Shown: positions 8,547 through 18,198, counted from the first letter of the stretch. The stretch is 64,000 nt of DNA from Duganella margarita (GCF_009857535.1 NZ_WWCS01000021.1:20209-84208); one strand, 5' to 3'. Notes: a model not told the origin generated them from the sequence alone. Numbers and translations are program-made.

Positions 8547-9506
8547 ATGAACAACGCAGTACTCCGCTCTGCACTGGCAACCGCCACCCTCGCACTGGGA
8601 TCACTGACCTTCGGCGCGCAGGCCGCCGCACCGCTGTCGAAGATCGCCACGCCGGGCTTTGCCCGCATCATGGTGGGAGACGTCGAAGTCACGCCGCTGA
8701 GCGACGGCACCGCCGATCTGCCGATGGTCGACCTGCTGAAGAACGACAAGACCAAGACCCAGGCCGCGCTGGACAAGGCGCACCTGACCACGCCCACCAC
8801 CACCTCGACCAACGCCTTCCTGGTCAACACCGGCAGCAAGCTGATACTGGTCGATACGGGCAGCGGCGCGCTGTTCGGCCCGACCCTGGGCAAGCTGGCC
8901 GACAACCTGAGAGCATCCGGTTACCAGCCGGAGCAAGTCGAGGACATCCTGATCACGCACTTCCACCCGGACCACGTCGGTGGCCTGATGGTCAACGGGA
9001 AGATTGCCTTCCCCAACGCCACCGTCCACGCCGACAAGCGCGACGCCGACTATTGGCTCAGCCAGGAAAACATGGCGCGCGCCCCCAAGGATTTCACCGG
9101 CTTTTTCCAGGGCGCGATGACGTCGCTCACGCCATACGTCAAGGCCGGCAAATTCAAGCCGTTCGAGCATAACGGCGAAGTGGTGCCCGGCATCGTCTCG
9201 CTGTCCAGCTATGGCCACACGCCCGGCCACACCTCGTACATCGTCGAGAGCAAGGGCAAGAAACTGGTCATCCTCGGCGACCTGATTCACGTCGCGGCCG
9301 TGCAGTTCGACGCGCCGGCGGTGACCATCGGCTTCGACAGCGATCCGAAACAGGCGTATGCCGCGCGCACCGCGGCGTTCTCCATGATCGCCAAGGAAAA
9401 CGACCTGGTGGCGGCGGCGCACCTGCAATTCCCCGGCATCGGCTACATCCGCGCCAACGGCAAGAGCTGGACCTGGACCCCGGCCAATTACACCGTGCGT
9501 CCCTGA
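8547..9506 (+). CDS. exported MBL-fold metallo-hydrolase
   Basis: 319 residues with an N-terminal signal peptide (hydrophobic core about 7-22, cleavage near AQA). The zinc motif HFHPDH is at 138-143; a later GHTPGHTS and a GDLIH segment supply the further metal ligands. It belongs to the periplasmic MBL group related to quorum-quenching and organophosphate-degrading lactonases. A clear paralogue lies at 60002-60955 on the other strand, sharing the A(T/P)GF, NTGSKL and GH.PGH.(S/T)Y segments. The 3' end overlaps the converging sensor kinase gene by 19 bases. Confidence 0.9.
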   Translation: MNNAVLRSALATATLALGSLTFGAQAAAPLSKIATPGFARIMVGDVEVTPLSDGTADLPMVDLLKNDKTKTQAALDKAHLTTPTTTSTNAFLVNTGSKLILVDTGSGALFGPTLGKLADNLRASGYQPEQVEDILITHFHPDHVGGLMVNGKIAFPNATVHADKRDADYWLSQENMARAPKDFTGFFQGAMTSLTPYVKAGKFKPFEHNGEVVPGIVSLSSYGHTPGHTSYIVESKGKKLVILGDLIHVAAVQFDAPAVTIGFDSDPKQAYAARTAAFSMIAKENDLVAAAHLQFPGIGYIRANGKSWTWTPANYTVRP

Positions 9507-12466
9507 GGATCGGTGAGATACGCCAGGCGGGCCGGAATCGCGATCCGCACCAACGTCTCGCCCGGCCGCGAAATAATGCTGTACTTGCCGCCAACCTGCT
9601 CGGCGCGGCGCCGCATGGCGTCCAGTCCCAGATGTCCGGGACGGCCGCCGGCGGCCAGGATCTCGGCCGGAATGCCCACGCCGTCGTCACGCACCTCCAG
9701 CACCAGCTCTTTCGCCGCATAGGACAGCGTCAGCGTGACCTGGCTGGCGTGGGCGTGGCGGAGCGCATTGCGCAATGCTTCGCGGCCGACCACATACAGC
9801 TCGTCCTTCACCACCAGATGCAGCGCGCGCGAGACGCTCTGCTGCACCACCCGCACCGGCGCCGCAGCGCCTTCGCGCGCCACCAGCGCGTCGAACAGGT
9901 CGATCAACTCGTCGTCGCTGCCATGGCGCAGGCTTTGCACCCGCTCGCGCCCCTCGATGATGGCGTTGTTGGCTTGCTCGATCACCTGAGTCAACTTATC
10001 CCGCGTTTCAGCCTGCCCCTCGATCTTCTCCACCGCATTTTCCGCATGCAGGATCACGCCGTGCATGGATTGCAGCACCGTGTCATGCAGCTCGATGGCG
10101 ATGCGTTCGCGCTCGGCTACGCGCACCTGCAATCGTTCGGCCATGCGCCGCGACAGCTGGCGAATGCGATAGTGGTACAGCGCAAACGCCAGCAAGGCCA
10201 GCGCCAGCACGCAGCTGATGCGGAACCACAGGCTCTGCGCCAGCGTCGGCTCCACCGTCACCCGCAGGCTGGCCTCGTTGACGCTGGGCGTGCCGTCCTC
10301 GTTGAACGCGCGCACACGAAATACGTAGTCGCCGGCGCCAACGTTGGTGTACGAGGTCGAACGGCGGCTGCCGGCGTCCTGCCAGTGCGCGTCGACGCCG
10401 TCGAGGCGATACTCGAAGCGCACGCTTTCCGGCGCGCGCAGCAGCGGCGCGGTGAAGTCGATGCGGAAGTGGCCACTGCCGGGCGGCAGCCGCAATGCGC
10501 GGTCGGCAGCATAGGTGCGCTGGTCCGTCGTCACGCCCAGAATCGCCGGCTGCGGCGTGCCCCGGTTACGCTGCAACCTGGCGGTATCGAGCTGCACCAC
10601 GCCACCGGTGGCCAGCAGCCATAGATGGCGGCCGTCCGGACTCATGGCGGTGGGCCAGCGCGATTCGATCACCGCCCGTCCCGGATAACCATCCAGTGCG
10701 CCGAACACCTCGTAGCGCAGCGGTTGCGTCGGATCGGCGATGCTGCGCGTCCAGTCCTCGGCGCGCACATGTACCAGGCCGGCGGCGCCATTGAGCCAGC
10801 GATCGCCGTCGCGCGTCACCACCAGGCCGGAGATGTTGCGCAGCACGTCCGCATCGGCAGCGCGCCACAGCGTCAGCTTGCCATTCTTGAACACGCCGGT
10901 GCCGTCCGAGCCGCTGACGATCGGTTCGCCGCTCAGGAACACACTGGTAGCCATGCCCACCTGATGAATGTCGCTGGTGGTCAGCTTGCCGTCGTCGTAA
11001 AACACCAGCGTGCCGTCGCCGGTGGCCAGCCACAATTGGCCAACGCCGGCGGGGCCGGACTGGAAGATCTTGGCCGGCAGCGTGAACGCCGTAGCCGGCA
11101 GCCATTTGCCGTCGCGCCAGCCGATCAGGCCGGTCTCCATGGTCGCAGTCCACAGCACCTTGCCGTCATCCAGGATGCCCAGCATGCGGTGGTCGCGCGG
11201 CTTGCCGTCCGCGCCGGGCGGCAGCGGGATGATCTCCTTGCGGTCGCTGGTGATGCGCTCAATCGCGCGCTTGTCGCCGATGAAGACGGTGCCGTGGCGG
11301 CCATTCGCCACCAGCGTGACCGGCGGCCGCGCCACGGCCTGCGGCCGGCCATTGGCGCTCAGCCGCCACAGGGCGCCGCTGCTGATGTCCGCCGCCCAGA
11401 TATGGCCCGCGCTGTCGGTGGACAAGCTGTATTTCGCGCCGGCCCCATCCAGGCCGCTGTTCAGCAGCCGGTTGCGCCGGAAGCGGTCGATACCGCTCTC
11501 GGTGGCGATCCAGATATTGCCCTCGCGGTCCTCCAGAATATTCTTCGCTTCCCGCCCGGACAACTGCCGGACCTGGCCAACGGTGGCCACCTGGATCACC
11601 GCACCGGACTGCAACTCCGCGCCCGGCGGCGCCTTGGGCTGCACGCGGCACACCGGCGCGGCGCAGTCCAGCTGCCATAGCCCGCCATCGCTGTCAAAGA
11701 CGCCGCCCCAGATACTTTCGGCATACGCGTAGGCTGCGGGCCGCGCGCCGCCTGCCTGGGCGATGAAGCGGATCGTCGCCGCATCGCGCAGCTGCCACAA
11801 ACGTCCATCCGGCGCAAACAGCAGCTGGCCGCCGCCATCCATGATCTTGACCAGGCGCTCGGCCTTGCGGTCCAGCCGCCATACGCCCGCGTTATTGGTG
11901 GCCCACAGATCGCCGCGCTGATCGAGCAACATGCTGATGCCAGGCGCGCCGTTCCACTCGGGGCCATCGGCGACCACGCGCCAGCGCCCGTCCTTGAACT
12001 GCTGGATATTGCCGGCGATGACCCACAGGCTGCCATCGTTGTCGATCGTAATGTCGCCGATGCCATTGCGCGCCAACGGTGGCGCCGGGATGGCGTCGAC
12101 CCGGCCGTCCGGGTGCAGCACCGACAGGCCTTCGGCGAAATAGGTGATGTACAAATCGCCGTTGGGCGCCGCGCGCACCAGGTTGACGCGGTCGCGGTTC
12201 AATCCCAGGCGTGGTGGCAGGCGGTAGCGGCTGAAGCGGACGCCGTCAAAACGGTACAGACCATCGGCGGTGCCGAACCACAGCCAGCCATCGGCGGTCT
12301 GCGCCATGCTGCCGATCCCCGGCGGCGCGCCGTCGGCGGCAGTCCATTGCGTGTGGCTGTAGTCGGCCAGGTCCGGCCCGATGGTGGGAGTGGCCGCACC
12401 GGCCGGCGCGCCCGCTGCGCATAACGCTGCGAACACAATCAACAATAACGAGCGCACGCTTCTCAT
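9488..12466 (-). CDS. two-component beta-propeller sensor histidine kinase
   Basis: 992 residues. A signal peptide is followed by a large periplasmic beta-propeller with Reg_prop repeats (for example GSMAQTADGWLWFGTADGLY). Next come a Y_Y_Y domain ending in YTNVGAGDYVFRVRAFNEDG, one membrane helix near 745-765, a HisKA_3-type dimerisation helix with the phospho-acceptor His794 in ELHDTVLQ, and a HATPase domain with NALRHAHA and DDGVGIP. This NarL-partner class usually pairs with a LuxR-type response regulator; none is encoded nearby, so the kinase is an orphan in this window. The ligand is unknown; related propeller kinases sense extracellular carbohydrate or other solutes. Confidence 0.93.
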   Translation of the reverse strand: MRSVRSLLLIVFAALCAAGAPAGAATPTIGPDLADYSHTQWTAADGAPPGIGSMAQTADGWLWFGTADGLYRFDGVRFSRYRLPPRLGLNRDRVNLVRAAPNGDLYITYFAEGLSVLHPDGRVDAIPAPPLARNGIGDITIDNDGSLWVIAGNIQQFKDGRWRVVADGPEWNGAPGISMLLDQRGDLWATNNAGVWRLDRKAERLVKIMDGGGQLLFAPDGRLWQLRDAATIRFIAQAGGARPAAYAYAESIWGGVFDSDGGLWQLDCAAPVCRVQPKAPPGAELQSGAVIQVATVGQVRQLSGREAKNILEDREGNIWIATESGIDRFRRNRLLNSGLDGAGAKYSLSTDSAGHIWAADISSGALWRLSANGRPQAVARPPVTLVANGRHGTVFIGDKRAIERITSDRKEIIPLPPGADGKPRDHRMLGILDDGKVLWTATMETGLIGWRDGKWLPATAFTLPAKIFQSGPAGVGQLWLATGDGTLVFYDDGKLTTSDIHQVGMATSVFLSGEPIVSGSDGTGVFKNGKLTLWRAADADVLRNISGLVVTRDGDRWLNGAAGLVHVRAEDWTRSIADPTQPLRYEVFGALDGYPGRAVIESRWPTAMSPDGRHLWLLATGGVVQLDTARLQRNRGTPQPAILGVTTDQRTYAADRALRLPPGSGHFRIDFTAPLLRAPESVRFEYRLDGVDAHWQDAGSRRSTSYTNVGAGDYVFRVRAFNEDGTPSVNEASLRVTVEPTLAQSLWFRISCVLALALLAFALYHYRIRQLSRRMAERLQVRVAERERIAIELHDTVLQSMHGVILHAENAVEKIEGQAETRDKLTQVIEQANNAIIEGRERVQSLRHGSDDELIDLFDALVAREGAAAPVRVVQQSVSRALHLVVKDELYVVGREALRNALRHAHASQVTLTLSYAAKELVLEVRDDGVGIPAEILAAGGRPGHLGLDAMRRRAEQVGGKYSIISRPGETLVRIAIPARLAYLTDPQGRTV

Positions 12467-12495
12467 CGTGAAATCCAGGTCGGGTCGACAGCTGA

Positions 12496-13182
12496 TTATG
12501 CCAGCGAACGCAGGATATCGGGGAGATTGTTGACTTCGTAGGTTGGAATCGCTGTCGACGTGTTGGCCAGGCGTTCAGGATTGAACCAGCAGCTGTCGAT
12601 CCCATAACGGTTGGCGCCGAGGATGTCGGCGTCCAGGCGGTCGCCGATGATGATTGCGTCTTCCTTGGCAAACGGCCGCGCCATGCGCGCCGCATATTCA
12701 AAGAAGCGCACATCCGGCTTGGCGTAACCGCAGGCTTCGGAGGTGGCCACGAACGAGATATGCTCGCGCAGCCCGGACTTGGCGATGCGCTGGTTCTGGA
12801 TCGCTTCCACGCCGTTGGTGATGATGCCCACCTCGCCCATGCCGGCCAGCGTTGCGCACAACTGCAGGGCGCCGTCGATCAGCACCACGGTATCGGACAG
12901 CGATTCCAGGTACAGGCGGCTGGCCGCTTCCGGGTCCAGTGCCAGGCCGTTCTCGGCGAAGGTCTTGCGAAAGCGCTCCACCTTGAGAACGTCCTTGGAC
13001 ACGGCGCCGGTTTCAAACGCGCGCCACAGCGCCAGGTTGATCGCCTGGTAGCCGAGGAAAAGCTGCGCGAGATCGCCATCCATGCCCAGCGCCTGCAAGG
13101 TGCGCGTGAACGACAGCTGCTCGGACGCCTTGAAGTCCAGCAGCGTGTCATCCAGGTCAAACAGGAACAGCTTGCGCGTCAT
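12496..13182 (-). CDS. yjjG: YjjG-family HAD pyrimidine nucleotidase
   Basis: 228 residues from ATG 13182. HAD motif I is FDLDDTLLDF near the N-terminus, motif II is IITNGVEAIQNQR, and motif III/IV is KPDVRFFEYA...IIGDRLDADILGANRYGIDS. These and the length match YjjG/YfnB-type house-cleaning 5'-nucleotidases, which dephosphorylate non-canonical pyrimidine nucleotides. ATG 13182 overlaps the stop of the zinc-ribbon gene by ATGA, supporting this start over a longer one within that gene. Confidence 0.88.
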   Translation of the reverse strand: MTRKLFLFDLDDTLLDFKASEQLSFTRTLQALGMDGDLAQLFLGYQAINLALWRAFETGAVSKDVLKVERFRKTFAENGLALDPEAASRLYLESLSDTVVLIDGALQLCATLAGMGEVGIITNGVEAIQNQRIAKSGLREHISFVATSEACGYAKPDVRFFEYAARMARPFAKEDAIIIGDRLDADILGANRYGIDSCWFNPERLANTSTAIPTYEVNNLPDILRSLA

Positions 13183-13523
13183 ACCTTGCGCACGAATTCG
13201 GTTTTCAGGCTCATGGCGCCGAAGCCATCGATCTTGCAATCGATATCGTGATCGGCATCGACCAGGCGGATGTTCTTGACCTTGGTGCCGACTTTGACGG
13301 TGCCGCCGCCGCCCTTCAGCTTCAAGTCCTTGATCACGGTGACGGTGTCGCCGTCCTGCAGCACATTGCCGACCGAGTCGCGATACACGCGTGGGCCATC
13401 TTCAGCCGCATCGGCGGCGGCGCCGGCCGGCCACTCGTGCGCGCACTCAGGGCAGACCAGACTGGCGCCGTCTTCGTAGGTATATTCGGAACTGCATTTA
13501 GGGCATGGTGGCAAAGCGCTCAT
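13179..13523 (-). CDS. PhnA/YjdM-type zinc-ribbon protein
   Basis: 114 residues. The N-terminal zinc ribbon carries CPKC and CPEC; the C-terminal PhnA domain has DSVGNVLQDGDTV and the KDLKLKGGG segment. Despite the old name, this family is not an established phosphonoacetate hydrolase; its role is unknown. It is the first gene of an operon with the HAD nucleotidase through an ATGA overlap. Confidence 0.92.
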   Translation of the reverse strand: MSALPPCPKCSSEYTYEDGASLVCPECAHEWPAGAAADAAEDGPRVYRDSVGNVLQDGDTVTVIKDLKLKGGGGTVKVGTKVKNIRLVDADHDIDCKIDGFGAMSLKTEFVRKV

Positions 13524-13558
13524 GGATAATCCTGACTTTCAAAGTCCGGCAGTATACC

Positions 13559-15844
13559 TCATGCGAGCTTGCGGGCGACTCTAAAGCCGACAATGTCGTT
13601 GGCCAGCACCGCCGAAAATCCATTGCGCACGGCGGAACGCAGATAGCGCGGGTTGTACAGCCACGAGCCGCCGCGCAGCACCCGCCGCACCGGATCGCCG
13701 CCTGCTTCCCACGCGCTGCCGTCGGCGGGCGCGCCGGCGTAGTTATCGTGCACCACGTCCTGGGTCCATTCCCATACATTGCCGTGCATGTCGAACAGGC
13801 CCCATGGATTGGGCTGGAACGCGCCAACCTTGTTGGTACCCTGGATGTACGCACCGCGTGGGCCGCCGTTGTAGGTGTAGTGACCGTCGTAGTTGGCCTG
13901 CTCGGTGCTGATGGTGTCGCCGAAGCTGAAGGCGGTCTTGGTGCCGGCGCGGCAGGCGTACTCCCACTCGGCCTCGGTCGGCAAACGGTACACGTGGCCG
14001 GTCTTCTGCGACAGCCAGCGCAGGTACTGCTGCGCATCCATCCAGCTGACGCCCACCACCGGGTGCTCGTCGGATTGCTTGAAGCCTGGATCGCGCCAGT
14101 CGGTGTCGGACTGCGACTCCCAGCCGGTGTCCTTGACGAAGCGCCGCCACTGCCCCACCGTCACCGGGAAGCGCGCCAGCGCAAACGAATACTCGATGCC
14201 GACCCAGTGCTGCGGCAGTTCGCGGTCCAGCCAGTTCTTCTGCGCGCCGGCCTTGATGGCCAACGCCTGCTCATGTTCGTGAGAGCCCATCTGGAAGCGA
14301 CCGGTCGGGATCAGCACCAGATCGGGACCGACACCGGTACCGTCCAGGAAGCGGTCGCGCAGCACACCGTTGGCGTCGGCCACCGGCGCACTGGCGGTCA
14401 TCGCCGCCACCTCCGCCGCATGGCGTTCGGCCTGCTGCTTGCGGTGCCGCTCCTGCTCCTGGCGATACGCCACTTCCGCCTTCAGCTGCGCCACCTTGCG
14501 CTGCTGCTCCTCGCGTTCGTCGCGCGCAGCCTTGGCGTCGGCCTCGCGGCGCGCCTGCAACTGCTCACGCAACACCTGCTTGCGGGCCTGCGCTGCGACT
14601 TCCGCTTCGGCGCGCTGTTTGGCTTCCAGCGCGCGGCGCTGCTTGTCCACTGCGGCGGCTTCCAGTTCCGCCTTGCGCCGCGCCGCCAGTTCGGCCACCA
14701 TTGCCTTGCGCTTTTCCTCGGTCTGGCGCGCCAATTCCGCTTGCGCTACTTGTTCTTTCTGGCGCTGCTGTTCGCGTGCCGCCTGTTCGCGCGCGGCTTG
14801 CGCGGCTTTTTCGGCCAGCTCCGCCTCGCTCGGGCCTGCGGCGCGGCGCAACTCCGCCAGCAGCGCGTTGACCGATTCCGGACGGCGCTCCTGCAAATAC
14901 GCAAAGCCTTCCTGCAGCACTTTCCACTGGCGCTCATTCAAGCCGCGCGGCGGCGAGGGGTGGAAGTCGGCCGGACGCATATCGTCAAACGGCATGCGAC
15001 CTTCCAGCAGCTGGTAGATCATCACCGCCACCGCATACACATCCAGCTTGGGCGCGGGCTGGCGTTGGTGCGTGCCCGCCTCCGGCGCGCGATAGCCGGC
15101 GGTGCCGGCGTTCGGCGTCTGCAAACCGAGGCTGCTGCCGGCGCTGCGCGCACGCGAGGCAATGCCGAAGTCCAGCAGCTTGACTTCACCCTTTTTGGTC
15201 AGGAAGACGTTGCCCGGCTTGATATCGCGGTGCACCAGCTTGTGTTTGTCCCATGCGTATTGCAGCGCATCGCCAATCGGCGCGAGCAGCTTGTACACCG
15301 ACTCCAGCGGCAGCGGGCCTTGCTCGGCCAAGTACGCATCCAGATCCTGCCCTTCCAGATACTCCATGATGATGAAGTAGCTGGAGGTGGCGGGATCCTG
15401 CGCCCATTCGTACACGCGGACGATATGTTCATGCGCCAGCTTGCGCGCCTGCGTCGCTTCCTCGATCAGCAGTTTTGCGTGGGTGGCGCTTTGCGTCAGC
15501 TGCGGCGGGAGGATCTTCAGGGCCACCTGGTCGCTGTGGCCCAATTCCGCATGGGTGGCGAGGTCGGTCGCCAGCCACACCTGGCCCATGCCGCCCATGC
15601 CGATCAAGCGCTCCAGCCGGTAGCGGCGGTTCTGCGGGCCGATTTCCTGGCCAGTCATCAGGCCCAGCTCCGTGCCCTGGCGCACCGGCGTCGCTGGCGG
15701 CGCAGACGCGCCAACGCCTCCCGGCGGCGCGTATTCCGCATCCAGGATGGCGTTCTTGCGACGGTCGAACTCTTGGAGACTCAACAGACCGTCATCATGT
15801 AAGGCCCGCAGTTCGCGGATCTTGTCTCTTGCTGTTTGCATCAT
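13559..15844 (-). CDS. Ser/Thr protein kinase fused to a formylglycine-generating-enzyme-like (FGE-sulfatase) domain
   Basis: 761 residues. Residues 1-35 form a short SHOCT-like helix pair (LHDDGLLSLQEF). The kinase domain spans about 75-330: G-loop GMGGMG at 82-87, VALK with Lys110, HRDIKPGN at 205-212, DFG at 225-227 and GTAGYRAPE at 247-255, all catalytic residues intact. Residues about 330-480 are a charged Ala/Glu/Gln/Arg coiled coil. The C-terminal FGE-sulfatase domain (about 510-761) has IPTGRFQMGS, RLPTEAEWEYACRAGT, FDMHGNVWEWTQD and VLRGGSW. Kinase-FGE fusions are known in bacteria, where the FGE part often acts in ligand or target binding, not as an oxidase. No membrane helix is seen, so it is probably cytoplasmic. 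It follows the SPFH gene by 24 bases. Confidence 0.93.
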   Translation of the reverse strand: MMQTARDKIRELRALHDDGLLSLQEFDRRKNAILDAEYAPPGGVGASAPPATPVRQGTELGLMTGQEIGPQNRRYRLERLIGMGGMGQVWLATDLATHAELGHSDQVALKILPPQLTQSATHAKLLIEEATQARKLAHEHIVRVYEWAQDPATSSYFIIMEYLEGQDLDAYLAEQGPLPLESVYKLLAPIGDALQYAWDKHKLVHRDIKPGNVFLTKKGEVKLLDFGIASRARSAGSSLGLQTPNAGTAGYRAPEAGTHQRQPAPKLDVYAVAVMIYQLLEGRMPFDDMRPADFHPSPPRGLNERQWKVLQEGFAYLQERRPESVNALLAELRRAAGPSEAELAEKAAQAAREQAAREQQRQKEQVAQAELARQTEEKRKAMVAELAARRKAELEAAAVDKQRRALEAKQRAEAEVAAQARKQVLREQLQARREADAKAARDEREEQQRKVAQLKAEVAYRQEQERHRKQQAERHAAEVAAMTASAPVADANGVLRDRFLDGTGVGPDLVLIPTGRFQMGSHEHEQALAIKAGAQKNWLDRELPQHWVGIEYSFALARFPVTVGQWRRFVKDTGWESQSDTDWRDPGFKQSDEHPVVGVSWMDAQQYLRWLSQKTGHVYRLPTEAEWEYACRAGTKTAFSFGDTISTEQANYDGHYTYNGGPRGAYIQGTNKVGAFQPNPWGLFDMHGNVWEWTQDVVHDNYAGAPADGSAWEAGGDPVRRVLRGGSWLYNPRYLRSAVRNGFSAVLANDIVGFRVARKLA

Positions 15845-15868
15845 TACCCGAACTATACCCGTTCCCTG

Positions 15869-18109
15869 CTAAACGATAGGCGCGCCGCATTCGGCGCAAA
15901 ATTTGTCCCGTTCACGGCCCGGCGGCACCACATGGCCGTTGACGCAGCGGTGCACCACTGCTGCAACCGGCGCCGCTGCCTGCGCCACGCCGACGCCCAA
16001 CTGGCTTTGCGTGCTAAGCGCACTGGCGCTGGCGGCGTTCTGGATATTCAGCAGGTCGACCTGGTGGCTGCGGTCCTTGTCCAATTCCGTATCGCGGTGC
16101 GCGCGTTCTTCCAGGACACGTTCATACGCCATCCGTGCCGCTTCCACCGGCGAAACGCCTTGTTCGGCCGCCACCACATGCGACAGCGCCTGGATCTGCT
16201 CCGCCGTCATGCCGCCCTGGATTTGCAGCTTCATGATCTGCGCCACCGCCTCCGCATTGGACGGCGCGGCCACGGCGGCCAGCGCCATGTCGCTCAGGCG
16301 GCCCATGGTCTCCATGCGGCGGATTTCGTGGTCCTGCTCCGATTGCTGGACCGTCAGCGCCGCTGTGCGCTCCTGCTCAAACTTCTTCAACTCGCGCTGC
16401 CATGCGGCTTCGTGATCGCGTTGCTTGATGATCTGGCGCTGCTCTTCCACCGCCAGCTCGTCCAGCATGGCCTGTCTGGCGTTGGCCTGATTCTGGCGCG
16501 CGTGCACGCCGTCCGCCTCGATGGTGCGCAGCAGCTTTTCGTACTGGGCGATCGAATCGGCCTGCGCCCCGGAGCGCTTGAGGTCTTCGATCTTCTGATT
16601 GATCTCCGCCACCGCCACCGCATTGGATGCATCCTTGACGGCGTCGCCGCGCAGCAGGTCGCGCTGGCGCGCCAATGCCAGCTGGTCTTCCCACTCCTGC
16701 ACCCGCTCGGCCTCGCGGCGGCGGGCGGCGTGGGCCAGCGTCATGCCCTGGATGCGGGCGGCATGCGCTTCCGCCTCGATTTGCAGCTCATGCGCCTTTT
16801 CGTCTTTTTCGCGCTGGCGCAGCGCCGCCAGTTCGCTGCGCTTGTGCGATTCATCCTCGATCAGCAAGGCTTGCGCGATCTGGTTTTCAATCGACTGCTG
16901 TTTCAGCTGGTGTGACAGGCGCTGCTGCGCCAACTGGCGCTGCTCGGCGGCGGTCTGCTGCAATACTTCCAGCTCGGTGCGCATGCGGATCTGCGCCAGC
17001 TGGCGCACATGATCCCAGTCGGCCTGCTCACCCTGCCGATGGGACTTGTTTTTCGCCAGTTCATGCTCCAGGTCCGCCAGCACGGTACCGGCGCCTTTGT
17101 CGAGGGCGACCTTGCGGGTCTTTGAGTCCATCACGCGGCTGTACAGTTCCACTTCGCGCGCGCGCAGGGCTTGTACGCGCTCGGCTTCCTTCAGCGTCAG
17201 TTCGGCCTTGCTGACGCTGGCATCCTGACGCAGCTCGGCGCGGCGGAAGTCGGAATGCATTTTCTGCTCTTCGCGCCAGATGGCTTGCCACTCTTCGTCG
17301 TTGTAGATCTGGTCCAGCTGCTTGACGTGCTCCAGCTGCACGTGGCGCTCATCCGCCACCAGCCACAGGGTGCCGATGCGTTCGCGGTTATGGTCGAATT
17401 TATCGTGACGCAGCGCGGCCGTGTCCACGCCCTCCACCGCCAGGCCGTAAGTGGCCAGCCGCAGTTTGAGCGCGGCTTGCAGCCGTTCGTTCAGTTGCAG
17501 GCGCAGGTCGGCGTTGCCGGCCATTTCGCGAATCGAACGGCTGCCCACAAATTCCGCCGCCAGCTGGCGCACGGACGGTTCCAGCAGCTCTTGCAGGTTC
17601 TGGGTGCTGACCACGCCCGGCACAGTCATGAAATGTTGGGCAAACGCCGGGACGTTTTCGATGCGGATGGCGACCGTGAAGCGGGCCGAGATCTTCAGGT
17701 GTTCGGCAGTATGCAGGTCGGCGAACGAAAACTCTACCGGCAGCGGCAAGGTGCGGGTGATCAGGATTTCGGCGTTCTGGTTGCGCAGCAGGTGGTTCAG
17801 GCGGGTGAAGAAGCCTTCGATTTCGTATTCGCCTTGCGGCACTTCGGTGGCTTTGTCGGCCTGCAGGATATAGGCGCGCGTGGTGGCGGGCACCCGCAGC
17901 GTCTTGGTGAAGATGCCGGACAGTGTGCTGACGCCGAAATACACGGCCAGTTCATTGTCGCCGGGGATCCAGCGGTTATCGCGCAGCACCGGCACGTTGC
18001 GCGGCGCGCCGAGCGTCAGGCCGCACTGCTTGCAGTAGCCCGACTGGTCGTCGTTTTTGTGCTCGCATCGCGGGCATTTCACGCCACCAAAACCAAACAT
18101 TTGGAACAT
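15869..18109 (-). CDS. SPFH/band-7-like protein with zinc ribbons at both ends and a long coiled coil
   Basis: 746 residues from ATG 18109, preceded by AAGGAG. An N-terminal zinc ribbon (C12, C15, C26, C29) leads into an SPFH-like domain at about 45-260. Then comes roughly 400 residues of Gln/Glu/Arg/Ala-rich coiled coil. A second ribbon lies at the extreme C-terminus (C...H, then CAEC just before the end). SPFH proteins oligomerise on membranes; coiled-coil extensions can build cage-like rings. No membrane helix is present here, so recruitment must be indirect. The position directly ahead of the kinase makes it a plausible scaffold or substrate. The SPFH call is by fold pattern and neighbour logic. 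Confidence 0.72.
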   Translation of the reverse strand: MFQMFGFGGVKCPRCEHKNDDQSGYCKQCGLTLGAPRNVPVLRDNRWIPGDNELAVYFGVSTLSGIFTKTLRVPATTRAYILQADKATEVPQGEYEIEGFFTRLNHLLRNQNAEILITRTLPLPVEFSFADLHTAEHLKISARFTVAIRIENVPAFAQHFMTVPGVVSTQNLQELLEPSVRQLAAEFVGSRSIREMAGNADLRLQLNERLQAALKLRLATYGLAVEGVDTAALRHDKFDHNRERIGTLWLVADERHVQLEHVKQLDQIYNDEEWQAIWREEQKMHSDFRRAELRQDASVSKAELTLKEAERVQALRAREVELYSRVMDSKTRKVALDKGAGTVLADLEHELAKNKSHRQGEQADWDHVRQLAQIRMRTELEVLQQTAAEQRQLAQQRLSHQLKQQSIENQIAQALLIEDESHKRSELAALRQREKDEKAHELQIEAEAHAARIQGMTLAHAARRREAERVQEWEDQLALARQRDLLRGDAVKDASNAVAVAEINQKIEDLKRSGAQADSIAQYEKLLRTIEADGVHARQNQANARQAMLDELAVEEQRQIIKQRDHEAAWQRELKKFEQERTAALTVQQSEQDHEIRRMETMGRLSDMALAAVAAPSNAEAVAQIMKLQIQGGMTAEQIQALSHVVAAEQGVSPVEAARMAYERVLEERAHRDTELDKDRSHQVDLLNIQNAASASALSTQSQLGVGVAQAAAPVAAVVHRCVNGHVVPPGRERDKFCAECGAPIV

Positions 18110-18198
18110 GCCAGACTCCTTCTACGATTCATCTTCCAGGCTCGCCTGCGATCTTCAGATTTTAGCAGGGCGAACGCGGTTTGCTTCTTGCGCACGGT

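Noticed and set aside
13505..15802. 765-codon antisense frame over the kinase gene
   Set aside because: Length comes from biased codon use of the coiled-coil kinase; the sense protein has all catalytic motifs.
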